A DNA stretch of 64,000 bases, taken from Toxorhynchites rutilus septentrionalis. Lineage: Eukaryota; Arthropoda; Insecta; Diptera; Culicidae. The number at the start of each line of letters is the position of its first letter. Position 1 is the stretch's first letter. The DNA lies in NCBI RefSeq assembly GCF_029784135.1, contig NC_073746.1:291920089-291984088 (forward strand), read 5' to 3'. Position numbers and translations under genes: made by a program. This document shows positions 22,129 to 33,407 of this stretch, one piece after another. The notes under the pieces were generated by a model. That model had not been told where the DNA came from and did not search any database. It saw nothing but the letters and a program-made list of their open reading frames with translations.

Positions 22129-22709
22129 TGTGGAGGTTCAACCCGATGTAGTATACAATTTCTATCACTTTGGGGCACTTGTGATATATTTTCGGAATGA
22201 AAGAACTCAGGCACATTCCACTAATATAAATATCACTATATTCTTAGTTCCGTCCTCGCGTGCATTCGACACTTGTTAACTTGATTGGTTGGAAATGTAA
22301 AAGACCTGTTGCTTGCATTCGACATGTACTTTTTATAATGCTTAAACTAAAACTCTACACAAGGTAGCTTCTATTCTAGAGGAGGAGGAGCCAGCAAGGA
22401 AATATGTGAGCGCGTTCGATTGGTTCGAACGGGTCAATACGGAGAACAAAAGGGTAGTGGTTGTTTCTGTGTGTTGTCATTTCACACTTGGTTGAAGTGG
22501 GTTAGTTCTGCATAATGTTACGCTGCAAGGGTGAGTGGTTGTTATTTAATATTATCGTATGCAGCTGTGAGCTTGTGACATAAAAATGCATTTGGCCTAC
22601 AAACATGTATGACGATAATTTATGGCGTGGGAATGAATTTGTGGGAATAGGATCGTTGGGATTTTATGACAAGTGGGAAAGGATAATGGTAATAGGTTAT
22701 CCCGCTACA
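22129..22709 (-). repeat. 5' LTR of the mdg1-like element
   Basis: 581 bp, the same as 15497-16077 as far as I can read. On the reverse strand a promoter should lie within it; AT-rich TATA-like stretches are present but no single TATA box could be chosen. Confidence 0.95.
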
Positions 22710-23020
22710 AACTGCAGGTGATGACGCAGCGACAGCGGCCGAATAAGATGATCAAGTTGATTTTCCCGGCAAATCGCAACGTCACGGTGGTGATGGACGA
22801 CGAGAACTATCTCACCCTGGATAGCAACGACTGGCAGGGCACTTCGTATTTTACTTCCCCCACGAAGGAAGTAAGGTTCGAAGTGCAGTTTATTTCACAC
22901 ACCAAGTTCCCCAAGAAGTTGCTGCTGTGGCTGACAATCAGCTAGAAAAGGATTTCAAGGCCGCTCTTCTTTAGGACTTCTTCAAGACTTCCGGACTGGC
23001 CGTGAACGGGGAAATCTATG
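22710..23020 (+). pseudogene. Tc1/mariner transposase, middle fragment
   Basis: Directly after the LTR element the transposase continues: KLQVMTQRQRPNKMIKLIF then VVMDDENYLTL, which holds the first catalytic Asp region (V-x-DDE), and KFPKKLLLWLTIS. A premature TAG and shifts follow, then VNGEIYGTK at the point where the hAT begins. Clearly dead. Confidence 0.75.
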
Positions 23021-23028
23021 GTACCAAG

Positions 23029-24683
23029 CAGGGATGCAAAATTTCGAAAGAACTTATTGAAATCGAAAAGCTATTTTTATCAGTGCAAAATATCTCCACC
23101 GACACTCTTCTTTTCTTTCTATCGCGGTGCCGTGGTGCCTATGACTGCTGACTCACCATCACGTTTGTTTTGATATAGTTTTCGTTCCATCGACAGAAAT
23201 ATCAGTCCATTCTCGATGTCAGTGAATGCCCAAGCCAAAAATATCACCTTTCATTGCGACCTGGTGAAATTTTCGTTGGTCATACACCCATAAACTCAGC
23301 ACTCGAATGCGCCGTTGCCCATCGATGTGTGTGCAATAAGCGGCACAAAAATGGGACCGGGGCTAGAAACATACCAGGGAAACATACACACGAACACGCG
23401 TTTAAACGTCTGACGCGGTGTCAGTGAGATGATATTTCTCTGGATGGATATTTGTTCCCATCCACTGTCAGCTGATCGAAGATGCGTATGATTATTTCGG
23501 GTGTTCATTGTCAGTGAGACAGTAGGTCGTATGAAAAAAAAAAACGTATTTACTTATTCTGCCCGTTTCCAAGTAAAGTAAACTTTCCTAGTATTTACTC
23601 GAATCCGTATGAATAAATGTTTACTTTACTAATTTCATTTTCGAATTCGAACATAGTTTTTACTTTGTCAAACATCTGTCAACTGATTGTTTAGGTTTCG
23701 TTTCAAAACGTTTTTTGGACAAAGCGTGAATTCGCGATGAAAAAGGAATAGTGTCGACGTCTGGTGGCGACTTTCAATTAGGGACAATAGTTTGGGTCCC
23801 TATCTTGTTAGTATAACCTATCATATTAGAAGACACGAAGCCAGTTTTCAAATGTTAAAATTTGAATGAAAATGTTCACATCATGTTATTTAATCACTTA
23901 AAACACTTTTTTCCGAATTTTATTTAACCCTTTGTCTACATTTTCAACATTATTAGTGAAACTTTTCATTATAATATAAAGTTGTCTTCAAAAACAATTA
24001 TCGTACATGATTTTTTCACCACCTGCAAACAAAAGTGTTTTTCATTTAAACAGAATGCCAAATTTGTACGGAAAGGTTATTTTACATTCATAATTTAAAT
24101 TTTAAAAACGTTTTCAGGCGGAATGAACGCCTGAAAATCAATCAATTTTTTTACGCTCCCCTAAACTAGTAAACGAAGCTTAATGCCATCAATGCGGATC
24201 GTTAACTTGTTTAACTTCAAGCGCAAGATAGCAGCATTGAACATATATAGGATATGAAATCAAAACGAATGAAAGTGTTTTCAGATCCAAAGTATGCTCA
24301 TGAGCATACTTGATAATTACGAAGTAAATACTTGATGAATGCTGTTTTATTCGTACGAAATCAGCTAAACATCCATTTTCGAAAAGTAAATACTTTGTTG
24401 TTTCTTCTATTCATACCAAACGTAGTAAAAACTTAATCTCACTGCTCGACTGCACGAATGAAGTAAAGTAAAGATGAATTTTGATTTTATTCATACGGCC
24501 TAGTGAAACGAATGAGTGAGGAGAATAATGCAAAAACCAAATGTTGCACCTGACGGAGTGTCAGCTGCATGTAATTAAGTTCGGTTCATTTGTCATGAAC
24601 TGCAGGGGCATTGGTGATTGAATTTGGTGTTGTCTCAATATCTCGCGCTGTCAGTAAAATGAGTGTGAGATTTTGCTACTCTG
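23029..24683. mobile_element. hAT-type non-autonomous element in the transposase relic
   Basis: An 8-bp perfect target duplication GTACCAAG (23021-23028 and 24684-24691) flanks 1655 bp whose ends are CAGGGATGCAAAATTTC and, reversed, CAGAGTAGCAAAATCTC. No transposase frame. A TA-target MITE has inserted in it at 23525-24500. Confidence 0.9.
23525..24500. mobile_element. TA-target MITE nested in the hAT
   Basis: TA at 23523-23524 and 24501-24502 flank 976 bp with inverted ends GGTCGTATGAA and GGCCGTATGAA. The interior is AT-rich with motifs resembling the ends (ATCCGTATGAATAAATG near 23609) and repeated AAGTAAAGTAAA. No coding capacity; consistent with a Tc1/mariner-type MITE. Confidence 0.75.
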
Positions 24684-24691
24684 GTACCAAG

Positions 24692-25052
24692 TGCTTACCG
24701 AAAGTTGCATCGTTCATCAAGAAAAAACCATAAGGGTTAAGACGCGGTGTACTGGCAGGTTCTGGTGGCTCACTACTCGAAGCGATCGTTAGACGAGATG
24801 AAGCGGCTGAATATCGATGTGGTACCCAATTCGGTGAACCCGCCCAACGTCCCCCAGTTGCGTCCCATCGAGAATTTCTGGGCAAGCCTGAAGATCTACT
24901 CCAACAATTTTGTCGCGAAAACTGAGAAGGAATTGATAAATAAAACAAAGAAAGAACTCAAAAACATGAAAGCATGCCTACACACATGTTTTCGTCCGCC
25001 ATGGCGAATGTTCTGGTTAACTGCCAGAAGAATTTTTTTGCAAGTAAACTAA
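24692..25052 (+). pseudogene. Tc1/mariner transposase, C-terminal fragment
   Basis: Continues from the hAT junction with CLPKVASFIKKK and a stop, then HYSKRSLDEMKRLNIDVVPN and NPPNVPQLRPIENFWASLK. The last is the C-terminal NPPN...P-x-LRPIE-NFW signature that contains the third acidic catalytic residue (E). The frame then runs VAKTEKELINKTKKELKNM to a stop. The spacing class (DDxD/E) cannot be counted reliably because of indels. Confidence 0.85.
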
Positions 25053-25130
25053 TATAATTACCTTCCATGGGAAATTTATCAAACTCAATTATCTGTCTTA
25101 GTCATATTCATATCATATGTATTAGTCATC

Positions 25131-25537
25131 ACTGCCGTTCTACGCATAGTTGTCCCATGTTACTTTTTGACAATTGTCACTTTTCTTCATAAAACGATGT
25201 TGTTATGCATAAGCTTTCGGGAAAACACAAAAAAAACTTAAAAAACTTTGTTCCCAATATTTCAAAAAACAATATCAAGTTCAATCGTCCCATGTTGATA
25301 TTCTAGGCATAACTGTCCTACCATGGATTTTTAAAGTTAAAATCAAACTTGATTGATTCCTGTGAGGAGAACTTTTCAAAATTCATTGGACAATAGTTTA
25401 CTGTTCATAAAAAATCCGGTGTATTGCTAAACTGAAATGCTCAAAGCTTCTTGTAGACAAATATGCTAGAAAACTTCGATGGCGTTTTTGTCAGATGCTG
25501 ATTTTGAAACATAGGACAACTATGCGTAGAACGGCAG
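25131..25537. mobile_element. MITE with long terminal inverted repeats
   Basis: The 407-bp segment starts CTGCCGTTCTACGCATAGTT and ends with its inverse; the match continues through GTCCCATGTT with one mismatch, about 30 bp in all. ATCA stands at both outer edges (25127-25130, 25538-25541) and may be the target duplication. No coding capacity. Confidence 0.85.
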
Positions 25538-25719
25538 ATCATCCGAAAAAAGTCAATTTTTCAAGGCAAACGTTATAAGTCATTCTTATAACAAGTTGGT
25601 TTACGTAACACAACTTATACAGTATTTTGAAAGTTTCAAATAAAAATTCGTGTTGATCAATAAGGGTCGATTTTTAAACACCGTCGACTCCCAAAATATT
25701 TTTTTGTTTATATTGACCC

Positions 25720-25812
25720 CTGGAAAACCGATATCGAACCCTTGGGGTCCCTGTCCTGTCCCGAAGCCCCCATCATGGTAAGCGCCACGCTAACCACTAA
25801 ACCATGGGAGTT
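25720..25812 (-). mobile_element. tRNA-like SINE head
   Basis: Reverse strand: CCATGGTTTAGTGGTTAGCG (A box) and, about 50 bp on, GGGTTCGATATCGG (B box). The internal promoter boxes are clear, but the ends do not pair as a functional acceptor stem, so this is a tRNA-derived SINE rather than a tRNA gene. The downstream body (leftwards) is AT-rich and has no clear end. Confidence 0.7.
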
Positions 25813-25983
25813 ACAATTTGTAATCTTGCAGTTTCTGAAATATAATACCAGATGAAAGCATAAAGCTATTCGCTACGGAACGTATATTTTCCGCGGCTTG
25901 TTGCACGTGACGGTACGGTGAAGAAATCCCGGCGGTATCAAATCCTAGGTGATGATGCAAATTTCTACAGGTAATCAGTGGAC

Positions 25984-26462
25984 TTATTGTTGCTGCGATC
26001 CATGCTGGAAGCATAGTACTTTCGTTAGAAGCTTCCATCCTGGGCGATCTGCAACTCTCGCCTTAACCCGTGTCCAGACCAAATTTGGGTCGATTCCTCT
26101 TATCTCGTTTGTGAGGCTCCGTCGCCAGGAACCTCTGAGTATGCCTCTGCTGCGATGTCCTTGCGGGTTCCAGCCTAATGCTTGTCTGCAGATTTCCGTA
26201 TCACTCTTCCACAATGTGTGGGCAACCCACCGCCACTTACGCTCTGTATATATCGGCGTCTGCCGGCAACGACGATGGAGTTCGTTATTCGAGATCCAGT
26301 TGTCTGGTCACCAGGTACGAATTATATGCCTCAGGCATCGGTTCACCTGGACCTGAAGCCTCCGCGCGTTCTCTAATGTCACGTCCCACGTCTCATAAGC
26401 ATTAAGCAGCACTGATTTCACGTTCGAATTAAAGATCCGGATTGTTGTGTGGTGATTGACTT
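25984..26462 (-). pseudogene. RTE-like LINE reverse transcriptase, C-terminal part
   Basis: Reverse-strand frames contain IFNSNVKSVLLNAYETW, then the K-W-R-W-V-A-H-T-L motif and EICRQALGWNPQGHRSRG, followed by VKARVADRPGWK. This is the well-known C-terminus of a group of RTE-like LINEs (LLYG-ETW ... W-RW-IGHTLR ... ALDWNPQGKRKRGRP). Small frameshifts break it. The RT core that precedes it is at 28703-28956, separated by a retroposon. Confidence 0.8.
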
Positions 26463-26479
26463 TGATTGACTTTCATGTT

Positions 26480-28702
26480 GAGCTTGAGCTTGAGCTTGGG
26501 CGAACTGTACAATTCGTAGCTGCTCTCCGTGATTGACCTGAACCAACCAAATTGCACAAAGAACACACAGAATGACGCTTGGGATAAGCAAATCATTCTC
26601 GTTGTGCAATTTTCGGCGATTCCAGCTTTAAATGGTCAATAACGAAGCCGGCCACGTCCTTACAGTCACCAGGGGAAGGGAAGGAATGTTAGTATGATAT
26701 CCGCCGCCCGAAGGCCAGAAGGGTTGCCTCTATAGCGTGGTTCTCTAGCGTTTATCATGGGAGGGAGAGTTGTTAGTGGGAGAGGTAAGAATCAGGATTC
26801 ACTCCGGTAAGTGATATGATTATGTAAACGTGAACTGACGACCACTTGACGAAACTGAATTCCAAAGATCTTATGAGTCATAACACATAGTATATTATCT
26901 TTAGGTATCCTGTATAACTAATTGGATCGGCTATATATTCTGTTATTTATCACGCGTACCCTTAGTTATCGCGAATACTCTTTTTTGAATTCCAATCACA
27001 ACTACGGAAATTTATCTTTAGTAAACCTGAGAAGGTAACCGATAGAATTTCTTCGAACGTGTACTGTTTATCGAACACTAATCAAGACGGCGAAGAGTTT
27101 GTGAAACCTGAAAAGATAACTGAAAAAACTCCTCTATAATCAGTTGGAAACCGGAAATATATTATAATCAACGAGTGCACTCTTGATCGAACTCTAATCG
27201 CGACGAAGAAAAGTTATCCTTGTGAAACCTGAGGAAAATAAAAATTCTAGAATGAAAAAGTCCAAAACCTAAAGCTCTAAGCGTAAATCTCGCAAACAAA
27301 ATCTAACCCAATATTTGAAATGAAAAACAAAAACATTATTCACAATACCAAATACACGATACAATTTTTTCATTCCTTCATCTAAATGCAACAGGTTTCT
27401 AAAACCTACTATAAATCTTCATTAACTATAAATCTAAAATACAGCAATCGCAAATTCGAGCCTGACACGTGCCGCCGTTATACTATTCTTGCACTTGCAG
27501 CTATCACCTACTGTTTAAAAATCATCTCTGATGTTGGGCAAAATTATTGGAATCTATCACTGAAAATATATAATACGATGTATTACGCAATCATTGGAAG
27601 ATGACTGAAAGGAACGAATTTTCTTATATGTAGCATACATCATTACCCCGGAATTCGCTAGAAATTAAATAACGAATTGACTATGAATAATATATAATAA
27701 ATTATATTAGTGAATAATAATAAAAACGTAATTGATATTATTGAAGAAAAACGAAATAACAACCACCATTATCGTAAAGGCTTTCCCGAGGGATAGAACG
27801 AATTTTAGAGGCGAATGAACTTTTAAGTCCATAGCCTACACAATACGAACAAGATAATAGAAGGGATAGTGAAAGCAACATTCGAAGAGAGGAGATATGG
27901 AAGCAAGCGTATAGTTCGTTTTCTAATTGGAATGAAGGAAGGAAGGTATTGTATTTTAGAGACTTTAAACTTTTGCAGTTCATTCGTCTCTAGCCTTGAG
28001 AAAAGCCCTTTGAAAACTCTACTCTATTCTACTCCAGCGCCTCCACCTCCGCCCTCTTGCCTTGAGAAAGGCACTCGATCCCTCGCTGTCCAGCCCGTCC
28101 AGCAACGATGTTGTCCATTCGGTGTCCACACAAAGAATGTTGGAATGAAACTAAATAAAATATGTAATATAGGAGGGAGAAAATCCTTAGATATATGTGA
28201 ATGAGAGAGAGGAGAAGAATTCGAAAACGAGAGAACTTAGCTCACGCTACTGCCTGCTCAGACCGGTACCATGACGGTGATTTTTGGACCGTGATATCTA
28301 CACTCCGAAAAAAAACAACCACTAGAATCCATAAACGATCAACGAGTTCATATAGATATAAGATGAAGCTAAATCGTTTGCATCAATATTGCAAACACAC
28401 GTCGACAAGGGAACTACATCACGGAACAAATTGCACGACGACTGGTTAACACAACGAAACGGAAAGTTTTCACCAACATAAACGAACTGGAAAAAATGGC
28501 TTCGTTCGTTTCACTTTACAAATTTTTGTTTCCAATTTATTATCTATGCAGTGAATTTAATAAAACCTCACTGCTTCCGAATTCACTAGAAGCACACAAA
28601 GCACACGTTTCAGCCATTTTCAAAATAATAGGTTATTAAAACACAATCAATCGGAAATAACGAAGCGCGCACATCTTGTCCATTACGTTGCTCAACCCGA
28701 AC
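26480..28702 (-). mobile_element. retroposon with (AAGCTC)n tail, inserted in the LINE
   Basis: A 17-bp perfect direct repeat TGATTGACTTTCATGTT (26463-26479 and 28703-28719) brackets 2223 bp. On the reverse strand the 3' end is a CAAGCT/AAGCTC hexamer tail, so it inserted by target-primed reverse transcription in the same orientation as the LINE. The 3' region has an open stretch ending IVQFAQAQAQAQ, probably only the tail translated. No RT was found inside; part of it (around 27958-27991) is another retroposed stem-loop. What kind of element it is remains unclear. Confidence 0.75.
27958..27991 (-). repeat. retroposon 3' stem-loop tail, copy 2
   Basis: AGAGAC...GTCTCT with TTTAAACTTTTGCAGTTCATTC between, in reverse orientation to copy 1. 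The body would extend to the right (about 27992-28140), where CTTGAGAAAGGC-type sequence appears twice (27994 and 28061). Confidence 0.65.
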
Positions 28703-28956
28703 TGATTGACTTTCATGTTTTCGTTAAACTCGCAAAAGCAGCTCTCACCTTTTTTTATCCTTGCGATGTCGATGTTGGTTCCGCCATCTAACGCGATCTG
28801 GCAGCCAAGATATTGGAAATGGTCGACCCTCTCCACTGCTTGCCAAGCTACTGCAATGTCATCAGCAAAAGCAAAGTCGTTGAGGGGCTCCAGCCTAATA
28901 CCCCCCAAAGAACCCCAGCTCATAAGCACTCCCTTTCGAACAGAAATATCTTCCAC
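28703..28956 (-). pseudogene. RTE-like LINE reverse transcriptase, core fragment
   Basis: The reverse-strand frame reads NDFAFADDIAVAWQAVERVD, the F-A-D-D catalytic motif of reverse transcriptase, then FQYLGCQIALDGGTNIDI, the thumb-proximal Y-L-G block typical of LINEs. It is 5' of the C-terminal part at 25984-26462 and was separated from it by the retroposon at 26480-28702. Confidence 0.8.
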
Positions 28957-29360
28957 TACGATAAGAAACGATGGTCCTAATACGTTTAAATATGGCCATC
29001 CAATCGCTATAAAACCGTGACACTCAACGTGTTAAACATCTTTGCTAGATGATGTGATGCTGAATTTTCAATTTTGTGAATTTTGATAGAATTCTGAATG
29101 AAGCCTATCACCCTCATTCTTGTTTTCATTCAAATTAGATGCGTTCGAGAGTTCTGTCCATTTGTATTCCTGTTTTCGCTCGAAGCACGAAAAACTTCGT
29201 TCGATTCGAATTCTTCTAGAAACGTTGTTGACATCGGTTAGAAAAGTTGAAGTGCACCTGGTATATGTTCGAATCGAGTGGCTCGAACGAAAGTCAGACA
29301 TAATACCTATAAATGAATAGTAAAATTTAACTGATGTTTCTCCCTCTCTTTCTTCCTCAG

Positions 29361-31402
29361 ACAACGGTTCGTACGAGCTGCCGAAACTTCTGATCCGAGA
29401 GGATTCACCGGTCGAATCGTTTCACAGTTCCTATCCACATCTGGAAACGGTCGCACTGCGTGGCGAATCGCCGAAGAATTTCAACTCGCTCGCGAAGCTG
29501 CAGGACACCGGCCACGCTGGATTGTCTGAGAATCAAGCATCATTAGCTCCCGGAAGTGTAACGAAGGCCAACAGCGAGAAGAGCAAATTAGCGTCTGGTT
29601 CCCTGTTACAACTGTACGAGCATCCGCCGTCGGCAACGGCCGCTGCAACTGCGATCGGGAGCATAGGAAGCGGGCCCTCGAACAGTGGTAGTACCTGGAC
29701 TCCTCACTATGGCGGCGTTGGACACCACCATCACCACTCGGATCTGGGAATAAATGAACTCGAGCTGAAATTCATCAACAATGGACTGCTGGAAAAGGGT
29801 GCGAGCAGTGGTTCCGTGTTCAAGCTACCAGCAGTTTCGAATTTAGAGATCAATCATTGGAATGCCTTGTCCAGTGATTCGATGAATAACTATGCGACTG
29901 CCGGCGAGGGCAAGGAAAAAGAGGAGGTCCCGAACTCGCGAACATCTAATGGGTTTATACACAGTGATCTATCGATTTCATCCGATGAGGATGACTTGTT
30001 CAGTATATCGGACCTCATCTACAAGAACCAGGCCAACAAGTCGAAATCGATCGATCTGAATGAATTTCGTAAAACGTTCGGCAGTAGTCCTACGTTGTTA
30101 AATAATTTCGGAGGGACCAACTGTAATTTAGCCCCGCAACTGTCGCGATTGGACGCAATCCCATCACAATATCGGAGGGGTTACACCAATTTGAACGATG
30201 CGGGTCTGTCAAGTTCAACCTCCGAGCTGGAGTGCGTGAACGCTACCACGAAGAAAAAGACTGGAAGTGGTGACAACGGAGAGTTGTCGCCATTGCTAAA
30301 ACATAGAAATAATGATCATGTTTCCTACGTCAGAAGCTACGAGAATTTAAACCGATATAAGGCTTTTTCTATGAAGAACGGAGAAGCAAGCGATATTTTG
30401 CGATATCAACAGGGTGGAGGGCAATTGTTGCCTGGTATTAGTAATTTAAGTAGTATTGCAGATCCGGTTCTAAATAACAGCGGTGGAAGCGGTTCGAATC
30501 TGATTGACGATAGTTTCACAGATTTCGAATATAGGTTCTCTAGGTTAAGTTGTTCGGGTGGAAACATTCATCACAATGGAAGTAGTATTAGTAGCAGTAG
30601 CAATAGTAGTAACAATACCAGTAGCAATACCCAGAATACTACCAGTAGTCAGCAAAATAGCAGTTATCACAGTGGTAGCAATAATCGAATGCCATCCTCG
30701 AACGATATAAACCAACGGAATCGTTTGCTACCCGGTCATCCTCCGTATAACTATACTTCTTCGCCCTTCAACAACTGTTCTACACCTGCTACGAATTACT
30801 GTTTTCCATCCGATGAAAGTCTCTTCAATGCTTTCTTCGACGATTTTGTGGAGATTGATACGAGCGATATATTCGACAATGCGGAGTACATCAACCTCGG
30901 GGGAAGTCGAAACTCTAACACTTCGACCTCGAAGATGCTGCAAAAGGCCAACAACACAAACCTTCTTTTGCCTGAAATTCTCCAACAAGATGAACTTCTG
31001 CTGAAAACCCAGTCAAGTTTCCCCGAAACTGATGATGATTTGCTCAGTGATGACACTCATTACTCGGCTATCCATCAGGTGGATGGTGGGGAGCCAGCCC
31101 ATCCCACCCAGTCGGATGAGAAAGGATTACCGCCCATTATTTCCCAAGTCAAATCGCTAGATCAATCTTCAATGCACCATCACCCTGCCGAGCCGCTGAA
31201 ATCGAAGAAACTTCGTTGTGCGCAATGCAACCGCAAGCTGGGCGTCATCATGATCATGAAATGTCATTGCGAGAAGATTTTCTGCGCACAGCATCGTTAC
31301 GCCGAGGCGCACAACTGTTCTTACAATTTTAAACTCGAAGGAAAGAAACTTCTCGAGCGTGAGAATCCACTTGTGGTGGCTCAGAAATTACCCAAAATTT
31401 AG
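29361..31402 (+). CDS. AN1-type zinc-finger protein (ZFAND4-like), last exon
   Basis: Spliced to 14055 in phase, this exon encodes 680 residues to a TAG stop. Most is Ser/Asn/Gly-rich and probably disordered, with His runs and short acidic pieces (SISSDEDDLFSISDLI, FDDFVEIDTSDIFD). The C-terminus is a textbook AN1 zinc finger at 31213-31314: C-x2-C (CAQC), 11 residues, C-H-C, C, then CAQHRYAEAHNC giving H-x5-H-x-C. The protein ends VVAQKLPKI, like ZFAND4 (ANUBL1) proteins. AN1 fingers bind zinc and often take part in ubiquitin/proteasome processes. The three exons give about 1036 residues, longer than vertebrate ZFAND4, still without a ubiquitin-like N-terminus. The ZFAND4 assignment rests on the finger and last residues only. 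Confidence 0.9.
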
Positions 31403-32740
31403 GAAGTTTTCGAATTGAATTATGTTCTGTTGTGAGACGCTGAAATTAATGAAGAGGTTCATTTTTTGTTGCTTTCGAAGATAATTTGTATAGATGAAAA
31501 ATACTACTCTGAATTATTTTGTAGCTTGGTTTTGGATAAAGCTAAACATTCGATTATAGTCGAATGGAATGTAAATACATTTTGTTTTCCGCTCCAAATT
31601 TGTTTTCATAGTAAAAACACTATGCTAATGCTGGAGATGTAATTGAATGGTGTTCCTAGTGGATTCGTCATTAGTTTCATTATTAGTTTCATCGGACATT
31701 TTGGGAAGATTTGAGAAAATGTGGTCTGATGAAATTCACTCACGAGGAAAATATCAAATTTATTTTAATTAGTTTACTATGAATTGACTTGTAAATTACT
31801 ATGAGCAGTTAACTTATAAGTGACAAACCTTTGAACTAACAATTAACTTTTGTGACTATATTATAAATAATTGTGGAACGCTGCAATGAAACACAATGCG
31901 ATAACACTACCAGCAGTCATATTCACGTATATTTCCGCCTTATATCGCTAGTTCCATTATCTTTGTTAACGTAGAAAAAACTTAATTTCAAGTATCAAAT
32001 GCGTTTGTAGGAAATAATAAAAAAGTTACTAAAGAAAAAAAGACAAAATACAAAAATAAAACAAAAAAAGGAAAACATATTTAGCTAGATTTTCTATTTC
32101 AATTTTAATAAACCCAAGTACACCTATAATACACGAAACGAATTCGATGAAAATGAGGAATTTGAAAGTAAAATAGCATTACATCTAAAATATAGCGCTT
32201 CAGCTTAATGACGAATTCAGTTTCAACAAATTTTTATTAGACCGAGAAAAAAACCAAAGATTTTCAAAATTACTATTCGACTGGAACAAATAATGTTGAC
32301 ATTATTTCCCCCAGTTGAGTCTAATTAAGGAACAGGGATTGGAATAATTGCGGAAGGGTTTTTGAAAACAATAGGCATCCATATTAACATTCAACTGGCG
32401 CTGATTTTTCTTTTGTTCACTTTGTAATTTTTCAAGTAGTTTCCTATTACCATTATAATCAATAGAAGATATACTAGCGGTAATCTTATATATGATGTGT
32501 ATAGGATATTGACTGTAAACTGGATCAAAGTAATCTATTATACTACTAATAATTCATCTATAACTGGCAGATATAGTGTTACTTGTTAAGCGCAAATTCA
32601 GAAGCCCTTAGGCGTTTATTCTTTGCGAACGTAATAATTTATTACTCATTCAAAATAAAAAAGGGAAAACAAGGCCCAATAAAAAGACAGGTAGAAAAAT
32701 ACGGACATGGTTAGTATCCTGAGATGACATCCTAATAGTC
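31403..32740 (+). other. 3' UTR of the AN1 gene and intergenic DNA
   Basis: AT-rich, without coding frames. Poly(A) signals AATAAA occur at 32016-32021 and again near 32107, about 610-700 nt after the stop, so transcripts may end near 32040-32140. Confidence 0.55.
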
Positions 32741-32998
32741 TTAAGGGGATAGTACACTATGAAAACTTGGAAAAATTGTAAAACAAAATTCTGGCCTAAA
32801 ATGTTTTATGGGACGTCTACTTTACTGTAGTTTTTGTCCCAGGTTCGTCCGATGCTCCGTTCCAAAGTTACAAGCCAATTAGAGGACCTAAGTCTTTGCG
32901 TTAGGAGCGCAGATCCAAAATTTTATAACGCGTTTTACTCGAAATTAAGTTTTGCAAACTGGTAGGAGTTCTACCTACGGAACGGTCCAGCCGATTGT

Positions 32999-33407
32999 GG
33001 GCCCTATTCCAGAAGACGAGACGAGCAGACGAGCTTGGGTGAACAAACATTGGCCCCAATAAATCCATAATAACAAAACATCTGAGTGATGAAGCCACAT
33101 GCTAGAAGAAAAAATATTAATGAAACCAAAAGATATATGAAACTTATTTCTTTTTGTTATGATTTTAGTATTTTGGCACTAGAAGAAAAGTATCGATTGA
33201 TCAATTTTAAAAATGTTTGTAGTTTTCCTCGAAATAAAAACATGTCCTCACATCTGACATCACTGATCATACCGAGAAAAAGTGACAGAAATCTTTCCAG
33301 TTCACCAAATAAAACATTTCTATGAAACTCGTGTACTGGAATAGGATATTTTGCTCGTCTCGACAGTGACTAAAACCGAAACGAGACCGTTTTCTGGAAT
33401 AGGGCCC
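32999..33407. mobile_element. GGGCCCTATTCC MITE, copy A
   Basis: 409 bp with inverted ends GGGCCCTATTCCAGAAGACG and GGGCCCTATTCCAGAAAACG. The interior contains CGAGACGAGC-type repeats near both ends. Non-coding. No clear target duplication. A second copy of the family is at 33802-36708 in the same host element. Confidence 0.85.

Larger units (their letters stand above)
15497..22709 (-). mobile_element. complete mdg1/412-like Ty3/gypsy LTR retrotransposon
   Basis: The element is 7213 bp, flanked by a 4-bp duplication AACT (15493-15496 and 22710-22713). It has two 581-bp LTRs that I read as identical, a primer-binding site, a polypurine tract, two small leader ORFs, gag and a pol split by a single frameshift. 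No env is seen. Identical LTRs imply a recent insertion. It landed in the coding region of an older Tc1/mariner relic, in reverse orientation to the AN1 gene whose intron it occupies. Confidence 0.95.
15200..25060 (+). mobile_element. Tc1/mariner-superfamily element, dead, split by two insertions
   Basis: Transposase pieces occur in order on the + strand: N-terminal helix-turn-helix at 15290-15496, middle at 22710-23028 and C-terminus at 24684-25052. The breaks coincide exactly with the target duplications of an LTR element (AACT) and a hAT (GTACCAAG), so this was one gene. Terminal inverted repeats were not found, so outer limits are approximate. Confidence 0.75.
14056..29360 (+). other. 15.3-kb intron of the AN1 gene, filled with transposons
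   Basis: Donor GTATGT at 14056 and acceptor TTTCTTCCTCAG at 29349-29360. At least nine insertions lie inside: a SINE, a Tc1/mariner relic, the complete mdg1-like LTR element, a hAT with an internal MITE, another MITE, a second SINE, an RTE-like LINE and a retroposon splitting it. Remaining sequence, such as 14484-15190, 24500-25130 outside the elements and 28957-29360, shows nothing recognisable. Confidence 0.8.
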
